Source: an uncultured bacterium
Lineage (GTDB): Bacteria; Bacillota; Negativicutes; Acidaminococcales; Acidaminococcaceae
Reading direction: 5' to 3'
DNA length: 43,981 nucleotides
Assembly (NCBI GenBank): GCA_905215645.1
Contig: CAJMQS010000018.1
Location: forward strand, 1 to 43,981
The notes under the pieces are model-generated. The model was given only the letters and a program-made list of their open reading frames with translations. It had not been told where the DNA came from and did no database searches. Within the stretch, counting starts at the first letter, position 1, and every line of letters starts with the position of its first letter. Made by a program: the position numbers and the translations under genes. Positions 31,823-39,257 of this stretch are shown here, piece by piece.

Positions 31823-33280
31823 TTAGGCTAATACATTCAGGTGCTTCAGTTCCGGATCTTCCGAACCGGTCATGCTGCAGCCCTTTTCTTTGGCGTACCG
31901 GATATGTTCCAGTACGGTTTTGGTGATTTTTTCCCCCGGCGCCAAGAGCGGGATCCCTGGGGGGTAGCACATGACAAATTCGCTGCACACCCGGCCTTCG
32001 CACTGTTCCAGAGGCAGGCTCACTTTCTCCGCATAGAAGGCTTCCTGGGGACTGGTGACCACCACCGGTTCCACATATTCCTGGGTGAGCATGCCGGTGG
32101 GATCCTTCTGGTACCGACGGCGGATTTCCGCCAGGGCACTGACCAGCCGTTCCAAGTCTTGGATCCGGTCTCCCATGGACAAGTAAGCCAGGATGTTGCC
32201 GATATCCCCGAACTCGATCTGGATGTCGTAGTCATCCCGGAGGATGTCGTACACTTCGATGCCCGCCAGGCCGATATCCAGGGTGTGGATGCTCAGCTTG
32301 GTGTTGTCGAAATCGAAGACAGAATCCCCATTCATCAGTTCCCGGCCGAAAGCATAATAGCCTCCGATGTTGTTGATTTCCTGCCGGGCGTATTCTGCCA
32401 TGTCCACCACTTTGTGGAAGATTTCCCGTCCGTGGAGAGCCAGGCGCCGGCGGCTGATATCCAGGCTGGACATGAGCAAGTAGCTGCCGGAAGTGGTCTG
32501 GGTCAGGTTGATGATCTGACGCACATAGCCGGCGTGGACCTTGGGACCGGTCAAAAGGAAGCTGGACTGGGTCAGGCTGCCCCCGCTCTTGTGCATGGAG
32601 ATGGAAGCCATGTCGGCCCCGGCGGCCATGGCGGATACGGGCAGGCCGCTGCCGAAGTAAAAATGGGTGCCGTGGGCTTCATCGGCCAGGCACAGCATCC
32701 CTGCGTCGTGGGCCATCTTCACAATGGCCCGCAGGTCGCTGCACACCCCATAATAGGTGGGATTGTTCACCATCACTGCCACTGCATCAGGATTTTCCCG
32801 GATAGCCCGGGCCACCTGGTCCCGTTTCATCCCCAGGCTGATCCCCAGCCGTTTGTCCACATCCGGGTTTACATAGACCGGGATGGCGCCGCAGAGCACC
32901 AGGGCGTTGATGACGCTTTTATGGACGTTCCGGGGCAGGATGATTTTGTCTCCCCGTTTGCAGGAAGACAGGATCATGGACTGGACGGCACTGGTGGTCC
33001 CCCCCACCATCAGGAAAGCCTGGCTGGCCCCGAAGGCATCGGCCGCCAGCTGTTCCGCCTCCCGGATCACCGAAACCGGATGGCACAGGTTGTCCAGGGG
33101 CTTCATGCTGTTCACATCCACTCCCACACATTTTTCTCCCAGGAACTCCGTCAGTTCCGGGTTGCCTCGGCCCCGTTTGTGGCCGGGCACATCAAAGGGA
33201 ACCACCCGCATCTTCCGGAACCGTTCCAGGGCTTCGTAGATGGGTGCCTTCTCCTGTTTCAACCGATATTGCTTTTCCAA
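31823..33280 (-). CDS. speA: Arginine decarboxylase, Orn/Lys/Arg decarboxylase group (short Firmicutes type)
   Basis: About 485 aa. PLP motifs: VGGTTSAVQSMI, VHKSVINALVLCGA, CLADEAHGTHFYF and SMHKSGGSLTQSS (PLP Lys231); the N-terminal RVVPFDVPGHKRG matches the short SpeA/YaaO type without the long N-terminal wing domain. Arginine is the likely substrate because speB follows; lysine or ornithine cannot be excluded from sequence. I chose the TTG at 33280 (LEKQYRLKQEK), with GGAGGG at about 7 nt; the longer frame would translate the upstream terminator. The structured leader and terminator upstream suggest attenuation control. Confidence 0.88.
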   Translation of the reverse strand: MEKQYRLKQEKAPIYEALERFRKMRVVPFDVPGHKRGRGNPELTEFLGEKCVGVDVNSMKPLDNLCHPVSVIREAEQLAADAFGASQAFLMVGGTTSAVQSMILSSCKRGDKIILPRNVHKSVINALVLCGAIPVYVNPDVDKRLGISLGMKRDQVARAIRENPDAVAVMVNNPTYYGVCSDLRAIVKMAHDAGMLCLADEAHGTHFYFGSGLPVSAMAAGADMASISMHKSGGSLTQSSFLLTGPKVHAGYVRQIINLTQTTSGSYLLMSSLDISRRRLALHGREIFHKVVDMAEYARQEINNIGGYYAFGRELMNGDSVFDFDNTKLSIHTLDIGLAGIEVYDILRDDYDIQIEFGDIGNILAYLSMGDRIQDLERLVSALAEIRRRYQKDPTGMLTQEYVEPVVVTSPQEAFYAEKVSLPLEQCEGRVCSEFVMCYPPGIPLLAPGEKITKTVLEHIRYAKEKGCSMTGSEDPELKHLNVLA

Positions 33281-33316
33281 GCTCTTTCCCTCCCCAGTGT
33301 TTTTTACCTCTTGTAC

Positions 33317-33352
33317 AAAAAAACGCAAGCTGCCCCCCTTGCAGCTTGCGTT
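33317..33352 (-). terminator. Intrinsic terminator at the end of the speA leader RNA
   Basis: A perfect 12-bp stem (33352-33341 with 33333-33322, CGCAAGCTGC/GCAGCTTGCG core), a 7-nt loop and T7 on the minus strand (33323-33317), 37 nt before the speA TTG. It must be passed by any transcript that starts at 33652-33680 and reaches speA. Confidence 0.9.
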
Positions 33353-33645
33353 ATAAGGTCTCACCCGGTATTTCGGTTTGCTTCTTTCTGGGAATCCCCG
33401 TTACGAACGACTCTTATTGACCGTTTCACAAGTCTGCGCACAGACGCATTGCGGTTATGAAGTAACCAACTTATAAAAGTTGAACCCGCAGGTTCAATCA
33501 ATAAGGCTGCAAACCAGTTGCCGCCAGTTCGGCAGTGGACCCGGCTGTCCGTATGGCCTTGACCGGACAGCTGCCCTGAAAGGGCAGGACTTCTGTCCAG
33601 TGGTCCCGTGATCTTTTTGAAAACCCGTGACCGAATCTTCAAATC
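33317..33645 (-). ncRNA. Structured leader / non-coding RNA of about 330 nt upstream of speA, family unknown
   Basis: Between a near-consensus promoter and a strong terminator lies a region with dense short hairpins on the minus strand: GGACAG...CTGCCC-TTT-CAGGGCAG-CTGTCC nested, GAACC-TGCG-GGTTC, GGTTA-CTTCA-TAACC, GTCTG-TGCG-CAGAC, and a possible closing helix TTCGGT/ACCGAA. TTGCAGC (33512-33506) can also pair with the 5' arm of the terminator (GCTGCAA, 33345-33339), a possible antiterminator. A 93-codon open frame here is not protein-like. It lacks the hallmarks of tmRNA, RNase P RNA, SRP RNA, T-box and SAM or lysine riboswitches that I looked for. Either a cis-acting attenuator of the polyamine genes or a separate small RNA. 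Confidence 0.65.
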
Positions 33646-33651
33646 GTAAAA

Positions 33652-33680
33652 ATTTTAACATACCCCCACCCCGTTGTCAA
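33652..33680 (-). promoter_or_regulatory. Strong sigma-70 promoter of the speA leader RNA
   Basis: Perfect TTGACA (33680-33675), 17-bp spacer, extended -10 TGT-TAAAAT (33657-33652) on the minus strand; transcription should start near 33645. Confidence 0.8.
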
Positions 33681-33747
33681 TTTCATCTTGTCTTCCCTCC
33701 TCCCCCATGCTACCATGGGGACAGACTTTTTGAAGGGAGCTTTTGTG

Positions 33748-34716
33748 ATGACAAGGACTGAATGGGTACGGGCCCAGGTGCAGAACCCCTGGCACTGGGG
33801 GAGTCTGCTGGCTCTTTGGGGACTGGGATATTACACTTTAGGATGGGCGGGCCATGGCCACCAGACCGCCGCCATTGTGGGATGGGGGCTGTTTCTTTTA
33901 GTGGAAACCGCTCCCATGCTGTGGACTATGCTGGCCTTCGCCGGAGCCATGATGCTCCTGTCCAGGATCTTTCCCCCGGCAGCCATTATTTTCCTCATCA
34001 TCGGCATCGTGTTCTTCATTCTCCGGATCCGGTACGTGATCCAGAACGCCCAGCTGCTGGCCAGCGGATTCCTGGTCTATATGGTCTACTATGAACTTTT
34101 TTCCGACCGGATGCGTCTGGGCTGGGAACTGGTGGAAGCCTGCTACAGGCTGGTGACCCTGAACCACTTGTTTGCCATGCCCTGGCAGCTCCGGCACCTG
34201 TTGTCCTACCTGGCCCTCCTTTTGGCCGCCGGACTGCCGGTGCTCCTGGTCCACCTGCTGCTCTGGCTGTCCTACCGGAGGGGGTATGAAAGCCGCAGCG
34301 CCCTGACGGTGCTCTTCGGCCTGCCCCTGGTGGTGATTTCTTTCCTGCTGCCGTTCCTGAAGATCTTGGGGGCCTTTGAGGGAGCCGCCTTTACCGATGC
34401 CGGCCACGCCGGACATATGGGCGGAGACGGGTTCCACGGCACCGGGGATGGATATGTCCCAGCGGACGGTCACCCAGTCCCAGTTCACCACGTGAACGGC
34501 TATTTCCGTTCCACCCCCAGCGGAGGCACCGCCTATGTCCATCCCCATGTGGCCACCAATCCGGACGGGATCTTGGAGAACAACCTGTCCTACCATGGCC
34601 CCCATCCTACACCCGGGCCGGATGGGGTGCCCCACGCCCCAGCAGGCACCGGCCATCCAGTCCATGTGCCCCAGGTAGATACGGTGCCGGGGATCGTGAA
34701 GGAGAAGAAGGAATAA
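33748..34716 (+). CDS. Integral membrane protein with His-rich C-terminal tail, unknown function
   Basis: About 322 aa from the ATG at 33748 (MTRTEWVRAQ), preceded by GAAGGGAG. It has about six to seven hydrophobic segments between residues 15 and 215 (for example AAIIFLIIGIVFFILRI and LLSYLALLLAAGLPVLLVHLLLWL), then a roughly 100-residue hydrophilic tail rich in His, Gly and Pro (GHAGHMGGDGFHG, HPVPVHHVNGY, VHPHVATN, YHGPHPTPGP). The tail could bind metal ions. Some features recall LiaF-like or DUF-type membrane regulators, but I do not recognise a family. It is the only plus-strand gene in this stretch and stands alone between two terminators. Confidence 0.75.
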   Translation: MTRTEWVRAQVQNPWHWGSLLALWGLGYYTLGWAGHGHQTAAIVGWGLFLLVETAPMLWTMLAFAGAMMLLSRIFPPAAIIFLIIGIVFFILRIRYVIQNAQLLASGFLVYMVYYELFSDRMRLGWELVEACYRLVTLNHLFAMPWQLRHLLSYLALLLAAGLPVLLVHLLLWLSYRRGYESRSALTVLFGLPLVVISFLLPFLKILGAFEGAAFTDAGHAGHMGGDGFHGTGDGYVPADGHPVPVHHVNGYFRSTPSGGTAYVHPHVATNPDGILENNLSYHGPHPTPGPDGVPHAPAGTGHPVHVPQVDTVPGIVKEKKE

Positions 34717-34751
34717 AAAAATCGGGAGTGCTTTGAACACTCCCGATTTTT
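34715..34751. terminator. Bidirectional terminator between convergent genes
   Basis: ATCGGGAGTG (34721-34730) and CACTCCCGAT (34738-34747) pair perfectly; A7 on the left and T5 on the right serve both strands. Confidence 0.88.
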
Positions 34752-34752
34752 C

Positions 34753-36009
34753 TCAATCAAACTTCCGATCGTACAGATCGCTCTTGGCCAGGAACTCTTC
34801 CACCGTAGCAAAGCCCAGCTTCTTCAGCAGCTCGATCACGTAGGGATTCTCGGCGGGAGTCTTGTACTGGGCCTCATCGCTGTAGGCCTGTACGTTCTTT
34901 TTGCCTTCATCCCGGTTCACCAAAGCCTTGGGGCCGCCCACGCAGCCTCCTTTGCAGCCCATGCCTTCGAAGAAATTCCCTTCGTGGTTCCCTTTCAGGA
35001 TATTGTCGATCATGGCCCGGCATTCGGGTACGCTGTCCGCCCGGCGTATCTTCATTTCGATCTTCCGATGGGGATTCAGCTTCTTCACCGTAGCATCCAC
35101 CGCCGCCGCCACTCCGCCAGCATAGGCGTAGCAGATCCCCGCCTTGGAAGCGTGGGGTACATTGTCCTCTTCCAGGGAAGCCAAGTCCAGGTTGGTGGTG
35201 GAGAACAGGTCCCGGAGCTCTTCATAAGTGAGCACGTAATCGATGGCTCCCTTCAGGTCCGGCTCCTTCATTTCCGCCTTTTTGGCCATGCAGGGCCCGA
35301 TGAACACGGTCTTGGCTTCCGGATGGAGCACCTTCACCGTCCGACCCCCAGCGATCATGGGGGAGACAGCCCCGGGCACATTGGGCATCAGCTGGTGGTA
35401 CTGCCGACGGATCATGGCGATCCACATAGGGCAGCAGCAGCTGGTCAGCTGGAAGTCCCCTTCCTTGTTGACGTTCTTGTCAAATTCCAAGGCTTCCTTC
35501 AAGGTCAGGATATCAGCGAACACCGCCACTTCCAGCATCCCGGAAAAGCCCAGCAGTTTCAGAGCTGTCCGCAGCTTGCCGGCGGTGACTTCCGGGCCGA
35601 ACTGGCCGGAGAAGGCAGGAGCCACCAGGGCATAGATGGGCGTATCCCCTTTCTTCAAGGCTTCCACCACGGGAATGATGTCCTTCTTGGTCTTCAGGGC
35701 TTCCAGCTTGCAGGCATCCACACAGGCCTGGCAGCCCACGCACTTGTCCGGGTCGATCTGGACCCCTTCTGGGCTGGGATGCATGGCATCCCACTGGCAG
35801 GTCTTTACACACTCCGCCTGTTTGTCTTCGGAACAGGTACAGGGCTTCACCCGCCACACCAAGCTGGTTTCTTCCGGATGGGCCAGACATTCGATCATCT
35901 TGGGATCAGCATTGTCGATGTCCTCCACATTTTTTCCTTCCGCCGCCCGCTTCAGCATCTTGTGATACAGTTCATCCAAAGTCAGATCTTTCGCTTTGCT
36001 CTCTTTCAT
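34753..36009 (-). CDS. [FeFe]-hydrogenase-like protein with atypical H-cluster motifs
   Basis: A 418-aa protein. N-terminal Fe-S region: C57-x-C59 ... ECVKTC and a ferredoxin-type CVGCQACVDAC. The hydrogenase large-subunit domain follows: L1 region LTSCCCPMW (Cys191-193), L2 region IGPCMAKKAE (Cys240) and L3 region GMGCKGGCVGG (Cys352 and Cys356). The four H-cluster cysteines can be placed, but L1 has an extra Cys/residue and L2 has Gly where catalytic enzymes have Met. This matches monomeric or sensory-type [FeFe] hydrogenases (groups C/D) better than group A enzymes. It is cytoplasmic, since no signal is seen. The ATG at 36009 follows GAGGGGAG. hydE is elsewhere in the window. Confidence 0.8.
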   Translation of the reverse strand: MKESKAKDLTLDELYHKMLKRAAEGKNVEDIDNADPKMIECLAHPEETSLVWRVKPCTCSEDKQAECVKTCQWDAMHPSPEGVQIDPDKCVGCQACVDACKLEALKTKKDIIPVVEALKKGDTPIYALVAPAFSGQFGPEVTAGKLRTALKLLGFSGMLEVAVFADILTLKEALEFDKNVNKEGDFQLTSCCCPMWIAMIRRQYHQLMPNVPGAVSPMIAGGRTVKVLHPEAKTVFIGPCMAKKAEMKEPDLKGAIDYVLTYEELRDLFSTTNLDLASLEEDNVPHASKAGICYAYAGGVAAAVDATVKKLNPHRKIEMKIRRADSVPECRAMIDNILKGNHEGNFFEGMGCKGGCVGGPKALVNRDEGKKNVQAYSDEAQYKTPAENPYVIELLKKLGFATVEEFLAKSDLYDRKFD

Positions 36010-36030
36010 GTTTTTCTCCCCTCGTCAATG

Positions 36031-36241
36031 GGGATTGCTGCATGGCAGCAATCCCAAGCCGGAAGTCTGGAGTCCAAAGTCTGGAGCCTCCGGATAGGAC
36101 CTGTCTCAACAGCCAGGTCCTTTTGATGATGCAGAACCAGGACCGAAATCATCATGAGATTCCCTTTCGATCAATGGTTTTACACATTCAAAAAATTTGT
36201 CTGCAAATTTATCATTCGGTTTCTGACTTCTGACGTCTGAC
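36031..36241 (+). repeat. Dispersed palindromic intergenic repeat, copy 4
   Basis: Capping hairpin GGGATTGCTGC-ATG-GCAGCAATCCC (36031-36055) just upstream of the hydrogenase start, then CCGGAAGTCTGGAGTC units, stem GGACCTG/CAGGTCC (36097-36103/36114-36120) with TTTT, a TCAAAAAATTTG core, and inverted TGACTTCTGACGTCTGACTTC units. The right-end GAGCCGC hairpin of copies 1-3 is absent. It fills the gap between the hydrogenase-like and ABC-F genes. Confidence 0.78.
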
Positions 36242-36252
36242 TTCTTTACTCC

Positions 36253-37809
36253 TTACACAATCTTCGTGGACCAACCCTCGATATTCCACACCTGATCCAC
36301 CCAATCTTCGTAGAATTCCGGTTCATGGGATACCAGGAGCATGGTCCCCTTGTATTCCCGGAGGGCCCGCTGGAGCTCTTCCTTGGCTTCCACATCCAGG
36401 TGGTTGGTAGGTTCGTCTAAGACCAGCAGGTTGGCCGGCCGCTGCATGATCTTGCACAGCCGCACCTTGGCCGCTTCCCCTCCAGAAAGGGCGGTCATCT
36501 TGGTGGTGATGTGGTCATTGGTGAGCCCGCAGGCCGCCAGAGCGGCCCGGACTTCCGAATTGCTCATCCCCGGATATTCCTGCCACAGTTCCTCCAGGGC
36601 GGTGTTCTGGTTCCCCTTGGCGCTTTCCTGTTCGAAATAGCCCACAGAAACGAATTCTCCCTGTTCCACACTGCCTGCTACCGGCGGGATCATCCCCAAA
36701 AGGGTCTTCAGCAGGGTGGATTTCCCCAGGCCGTTGGTGCCCCGGATGGCAATCTTCTGGCCCCGTTCCAGCTTTAGGTCCACCTGTCTGGTGAGCGGCA
36801 CATCGTACCCCAGCACCAGGTTGCTGGCGGTGAGCACAAACCGGGAGGGCGTCCGGTCTTCCAGGAACCGGAAATGGGGTTTGGGCTTTTCCGCCCGTTT
36901 GGTGAGGATCTCCATTTTGTCCAGCTTCTTCTGCCGGCTGTTGGCCATGCCCCGGGTGGCCACCCGGGCCTTGTTCCGGGCGATGAAATCCTGTTCTTTC
37001 TTGATTTCTGCCTGCTGCCGTTCGTAGGCCGCTTCTTCCTGGCGCCGTTTCAAAGCTGCCATTTCTTCGAACTTCTCATAATTCCCAGTATACCGGTCCA
37101 GCTTCAAGTTGTCCACATGCCAGATGATGTTGGTCACCGCATTGAGGAAGGGCACATCGTGAGAAATCAGGATGAAGGCATTTTCATACTCCTGGAGATA
37201 GCGGGTGAGCCATTGGATGTGTTCCGCATCCAAGTAGTTGGTAGGTTCGTCCAAGAGCAGGATATCCGGATTCTCCAGGAGCAGCTTGGTGAGGAGCACC
37301 TTGGTCCGCTGGCCCCCGGACAGTTCGTCCACCTTGTGTTCCAATCCGAGGTCCCGGAGCCCCAAGCCTCCGGCCACTTCTTCGATCCGGGAATCCAGAT
37401 TGTAATAGTCCGCTGCTTCCAGCCGTTCCTGGATTTCCCCCACTTCCTCCATGAGCCGGTCCATTTCTTCCGGGGAAGCGCTTTCCATTTTGTCGTAGTC
37501 CGCCAGCATTTCCTGTTCCTGTTCCACCAGGTTCTGGAAAGCGGTCCGGAGGGTTTCCCGGATGGTCTTCCCGGGCTCCAGGGCGGAATGCTGGTCCAGG
37601 TAGCCCACCTTGGTCCGCCGGGCCCAAGTCACCTTCCCCTCATCGGGGCTCAGTTTCCCCGTGATGATGGACATAAAGGTGGATTTCCCTTCCCCGTTGG
37701 CCCCCACCAGGGCCACATGTTCGCCTTTTTCCAGGCGGAAAGAAACATCATCGAAAATCTCCCGTCCCCCATAACTGTGGGACAAATGGGCAACATCCAA
37801 AACACTCAT
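36253..37809 (-). CDS. ABC-F family ATPase
   Basis: A 518-aa soluble protein with two ABC cassettes: Walker A GANGEGKST and GTNGLGKST, signatures LSGGQRTKVLL and LSGGEAAKVRL, Walker B LLLDEPTNYLD and LVLDEPTNHLD. A charged linker (KRRQEEAAYERQQAEIKKEQ, about 245-300) corresponds to the P-site tRNA-interaction motif. There are no membrane segments. ABC-F proteins act on ribosomes (EttA, YkpA/YbiT, or antibiotic protection); the sequence looks like the housekeeping YkpA-type, and resistance is not evident. The ATG at 37809 follows AAGGAG. Inverted copies of the dispersed repeat lie on both sides. Confidence 0.93.
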   Translation of the reverse strand: MSVLDVAHLSHSYGGREIFDDVSFRLEKGEHVALVGANGEGKSTFMSIITGKLSPDEGKVTWARRTKVGYLDQHSALEPGKTIRETLRTAFQNLVEQEQEMLADYDKMESASPEEMDRLMEEVGEIQERLEAADYYNLDSRIEEVAGGLGLRDLGLEHKVDELSGGQRTKVLLTKLLLENPDILLLDEPTNYLDAEHIQWLTRYLQEYENAFILISHDVPFLNAVTNIIWHVDNLKLDRYTGNYEKFEEMAALKRRQEEAAYERQQAEIKKEQDFIARNKARVATRGMANSRQKKLDKMEILTKRAEKPKPHFRFLEDRTPSRFVLTASNLVLGYDVPLTRQVDLKLERGQKIAIRGTNGLGKSTLLKTLLGMIPPVAGSVEQGEFVSVGYFEQESAKGNQNTALEELWQEYPGMSNSEVRAALAACGLTNDHITTKMTALSGGEAAKVRLCKIMQRPANLLVLDEPTNHLDVEAKEELQRALREYKGTMLLVSHEPEFYEDWVDQVWNIEGWSTKIV

Positions 37810-37860
37810 GCAAGAACTCCTTCATCTTTTATTCGTTCATCGTCGGTCGTATGGCCATTC

Positions 37861-38070
37861 TAAAGTCAGAAGTCTGAAGTCGGAAGCCCATGGATAAATT
37901 TGCAAGCAAATTTTTTGAATATAGATAACCTTTAGCTGAAATGGGCTCATAGGAATGATTGTGATAGCGTTTCTACACAATCAAAAGGATCTGGCTGGCA
38001 AGACAGAGCCTATCCAGAGGCTTCAGACTCCTGACTCCTGACAGGGACTGCGGCCCTGGCTGCAGTCCCT
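37861..38070 (-). repeat. Dispersed palindromic intergenic repeat, copy 5 (inverted)
   Basis: Read on the minus strand: capping hairpin GGGACTGC...GCAGTCCC (38043-38068), GTCAGGAGTCAGGAGTCTGAAG units, AGCCTCTGGATAGG, a weak stem GGCTCTG/CAGATCC (38010-38004/37993-37987) then TTTT, core AAATTTGCTTGCAAATTT, and inverted CTTCCGACTTCAGACTTC units. It lies between the divergent ABC-F and asrA genes. Confidence 0.75.
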
Positions 38071-38117
38071 TTTAATCGGTTAAGTATAGCATAAAACCCG
38101 CTGCCGGTTCAATGGCA

Positions 38118-38164
38118 GTCCGTTGCCAGAACAACGGACAATTGTCCACTCATTCTGGTATACT
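38118..38164 (+). promoter_or_regulatory. asrA promoter region with nested inverted repeats
   Basis: GTCCGTTG (38118-38125) and CAACGGAC (38132-38139) form a perfect 8-bp dyad that overlaps the 12-bp palindrome GGACAATTGTCC (38136-38147). A -10 box TATACT is at 38159-38164, with a weak CGGACA -35 (38135-38140) inside the dyads. This looks like an operator overlapping a weak promoter; the regulator is unknown. Confidence 0.5.
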
Positions 38165-38171
38165 GTCCCTG

Positions 38172-38212
38172 ATAAGGGTCTGCCGCACGGGCGGCGGACC
38201 CATGACCCTTAT
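38172..38212 (+). promoter_or_regulatory. Stable 5'-leader hairpin of asrA
   Basis: ATAAGGGTC (38172-38180) pairs perfectly with GACCCTTAT (38204-38212) and encloses TGCCGC-ACGG-GCGGCG. An alternative GGGTC/GACCC register exists. It ends about 12 nt before the ribosome site and may affect asrA mRNA stability or translation. Confidence 0.5.
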
Positions 38213-38237
38213 GACTGCGCTGTTAGAGGAGAAAAAC

Positions 38238-39257
38238 ATGGGTTATCAACTGACACAAGATGGACTCCGTCAGGTATTCGCTGACTGGAGCCGGGAGTAT
38301 GACATCTACGCTCCCAAACTGTTTGAAGGAACCGGCCGCTTTTCCGAAACGGATGTGATCCGCTACGGGACGGTGACCTCGCCGGAAGAAGTGGTCTGGG
38401 ACCAGCGTTCCGACTATTCCTGGAAGGAAGCGGTACTGCCGGTCTGCCAGACCCTGCTGTATTTTACGGAAGAAACGGTCACCGAAGCCAAGGACCCGGA
38501 CCGGGGCAAGATCGTCCTGCTCCGGAGCTGCGACCTGGCTGCGGTACAGCGGTTCGACTACATCTTTCTCCAGAACGGACCGGAAGATTCCTACTACCGG
38601 TCCCGCCGGGACAAGATCAAATTCGTCCTCATGGGCTGTGACCATTCCTTTGAGGGCTGTTTCTGCGTCAGCATGGGCACCAACCGTACCGCCGGCTGGG
38701 ACGCAGCCCTGAACCGCCGGGAAGAGGGCTACCAGGCAGAAGCCTCCGACAGCTTCCTGGCCGCCGCCCTGGAAAAGGCCGGCACCCCCTGCGGAGACGT
38801 AGTCCCTGACGCCGTAGAAGCCAACGATTTCACCGTCACCGTGCCGGAAAACTTGACCAGTGCCGTGGCCCAGAGCACCATCTGGGACGAATACGACAAA
38901 CGGTGCATCAAATGCGGCCGGTGCACCCTGGTGTGCCCCACCTGCACCTGCTGGTCCATGCAGGATCTCTACTACACGGAAAACGGCAAGGCCGGGGAAC
39001 GGCGCCGGGTCCAGGCTTCCTGCATGATCGACGGCTACACCGATGTGGCCGGTGGCCTGAAGTTCCGCCAGAAGGGCGGGGAACGGATGCGTTTCAAGGT
39101 GCTCCACAAGGTCCTGGACTTCAAGAAACGGGCCGGGTACCAGATGTGCGTGGGCTGCGGCCGGTGCGATGCCATCTGTCCGGAATACATTTCTTTTGTC
39201 CGCTGCATCGAAAAACTGGCGGACGGCATGAAGGAGGTCACGAAAGATGAAAGATAA
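38238..39257 (+). CDS. asrA: Anaerobic sulfite reductase subunit A
   Basis: About 339 aa from the ATG at 38238 (MGYQLTQDGLRQ), with AGAGGAG at 6 nt. The N-terminal half resembles AsrA/4Fe-4S hydrogenase beta-like proteins (VLLRSCDLAAVQRFDYIFLQ, FVLMGCDHSFEGCFC), and the C-terminal third carries two ferredoxin-type clusters, CIKCGRCTLVCPTC from Cys223 and CVGCGRCDAIC from Cys304. It passes electrons from AsrB to the sirohaem subunit. Genes asrA-asrB-asrC overlap or are within 10 bp, an operon. Confidence 0.93.
   Translation: MGYQLTQDGLRQVFADWSREYDIYAPKLFEGTGRFSETDVIRYGTVTSPEEVVWDQRSDYSWKEAVLPVCQTLLYFTEETVTEAKDPDRGKIVLLRSCDLAAVQRFDYIFLQNGPEDSYYRSRRDKIKFVLMGCDHSFEGCFCVSMGTNRTAGWDAALNRREEGYQAEASDSFLAAALEKAGTPCGDVVPDAVEANDFTVTVPENLTSAVAQSTIWDEYDKRCIKCGRCTLVCPTCTCWSMQDLYYTENGKAGERRRVQASCMIDGYTDVAGGLKFRQKGGERMRFKVLHKVLDFKKRAGYQMCVGCGRCDAICPEYISFVRCIEKLADGMKEVTKDER

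Noticed and set aside
31841..33460. Open frame of 539 codons opposite the arginine decarboxylase
   Set aside because: Antisense shadow of a PLP enzyme gene; it also runs through the terminator and the leader RNA.
33361..33642. Open frame of 93 codons on the minus strand within the speA leader
   Set aside because: No ribosome site, odd composition, and coincident with dense RNA hairpins; more likely non-coding.
33317..33645. tmRNA, RNase P RNA or SRP RNA as identity of the leader RNA
   Set aside because: The tmRNA 5' and TpsiC-like 3' ends, the RNase P GGAAAGUCC and AGANNGAUG cores, and the SRP GGUCAGGUCCGGAA-type loop were not found.
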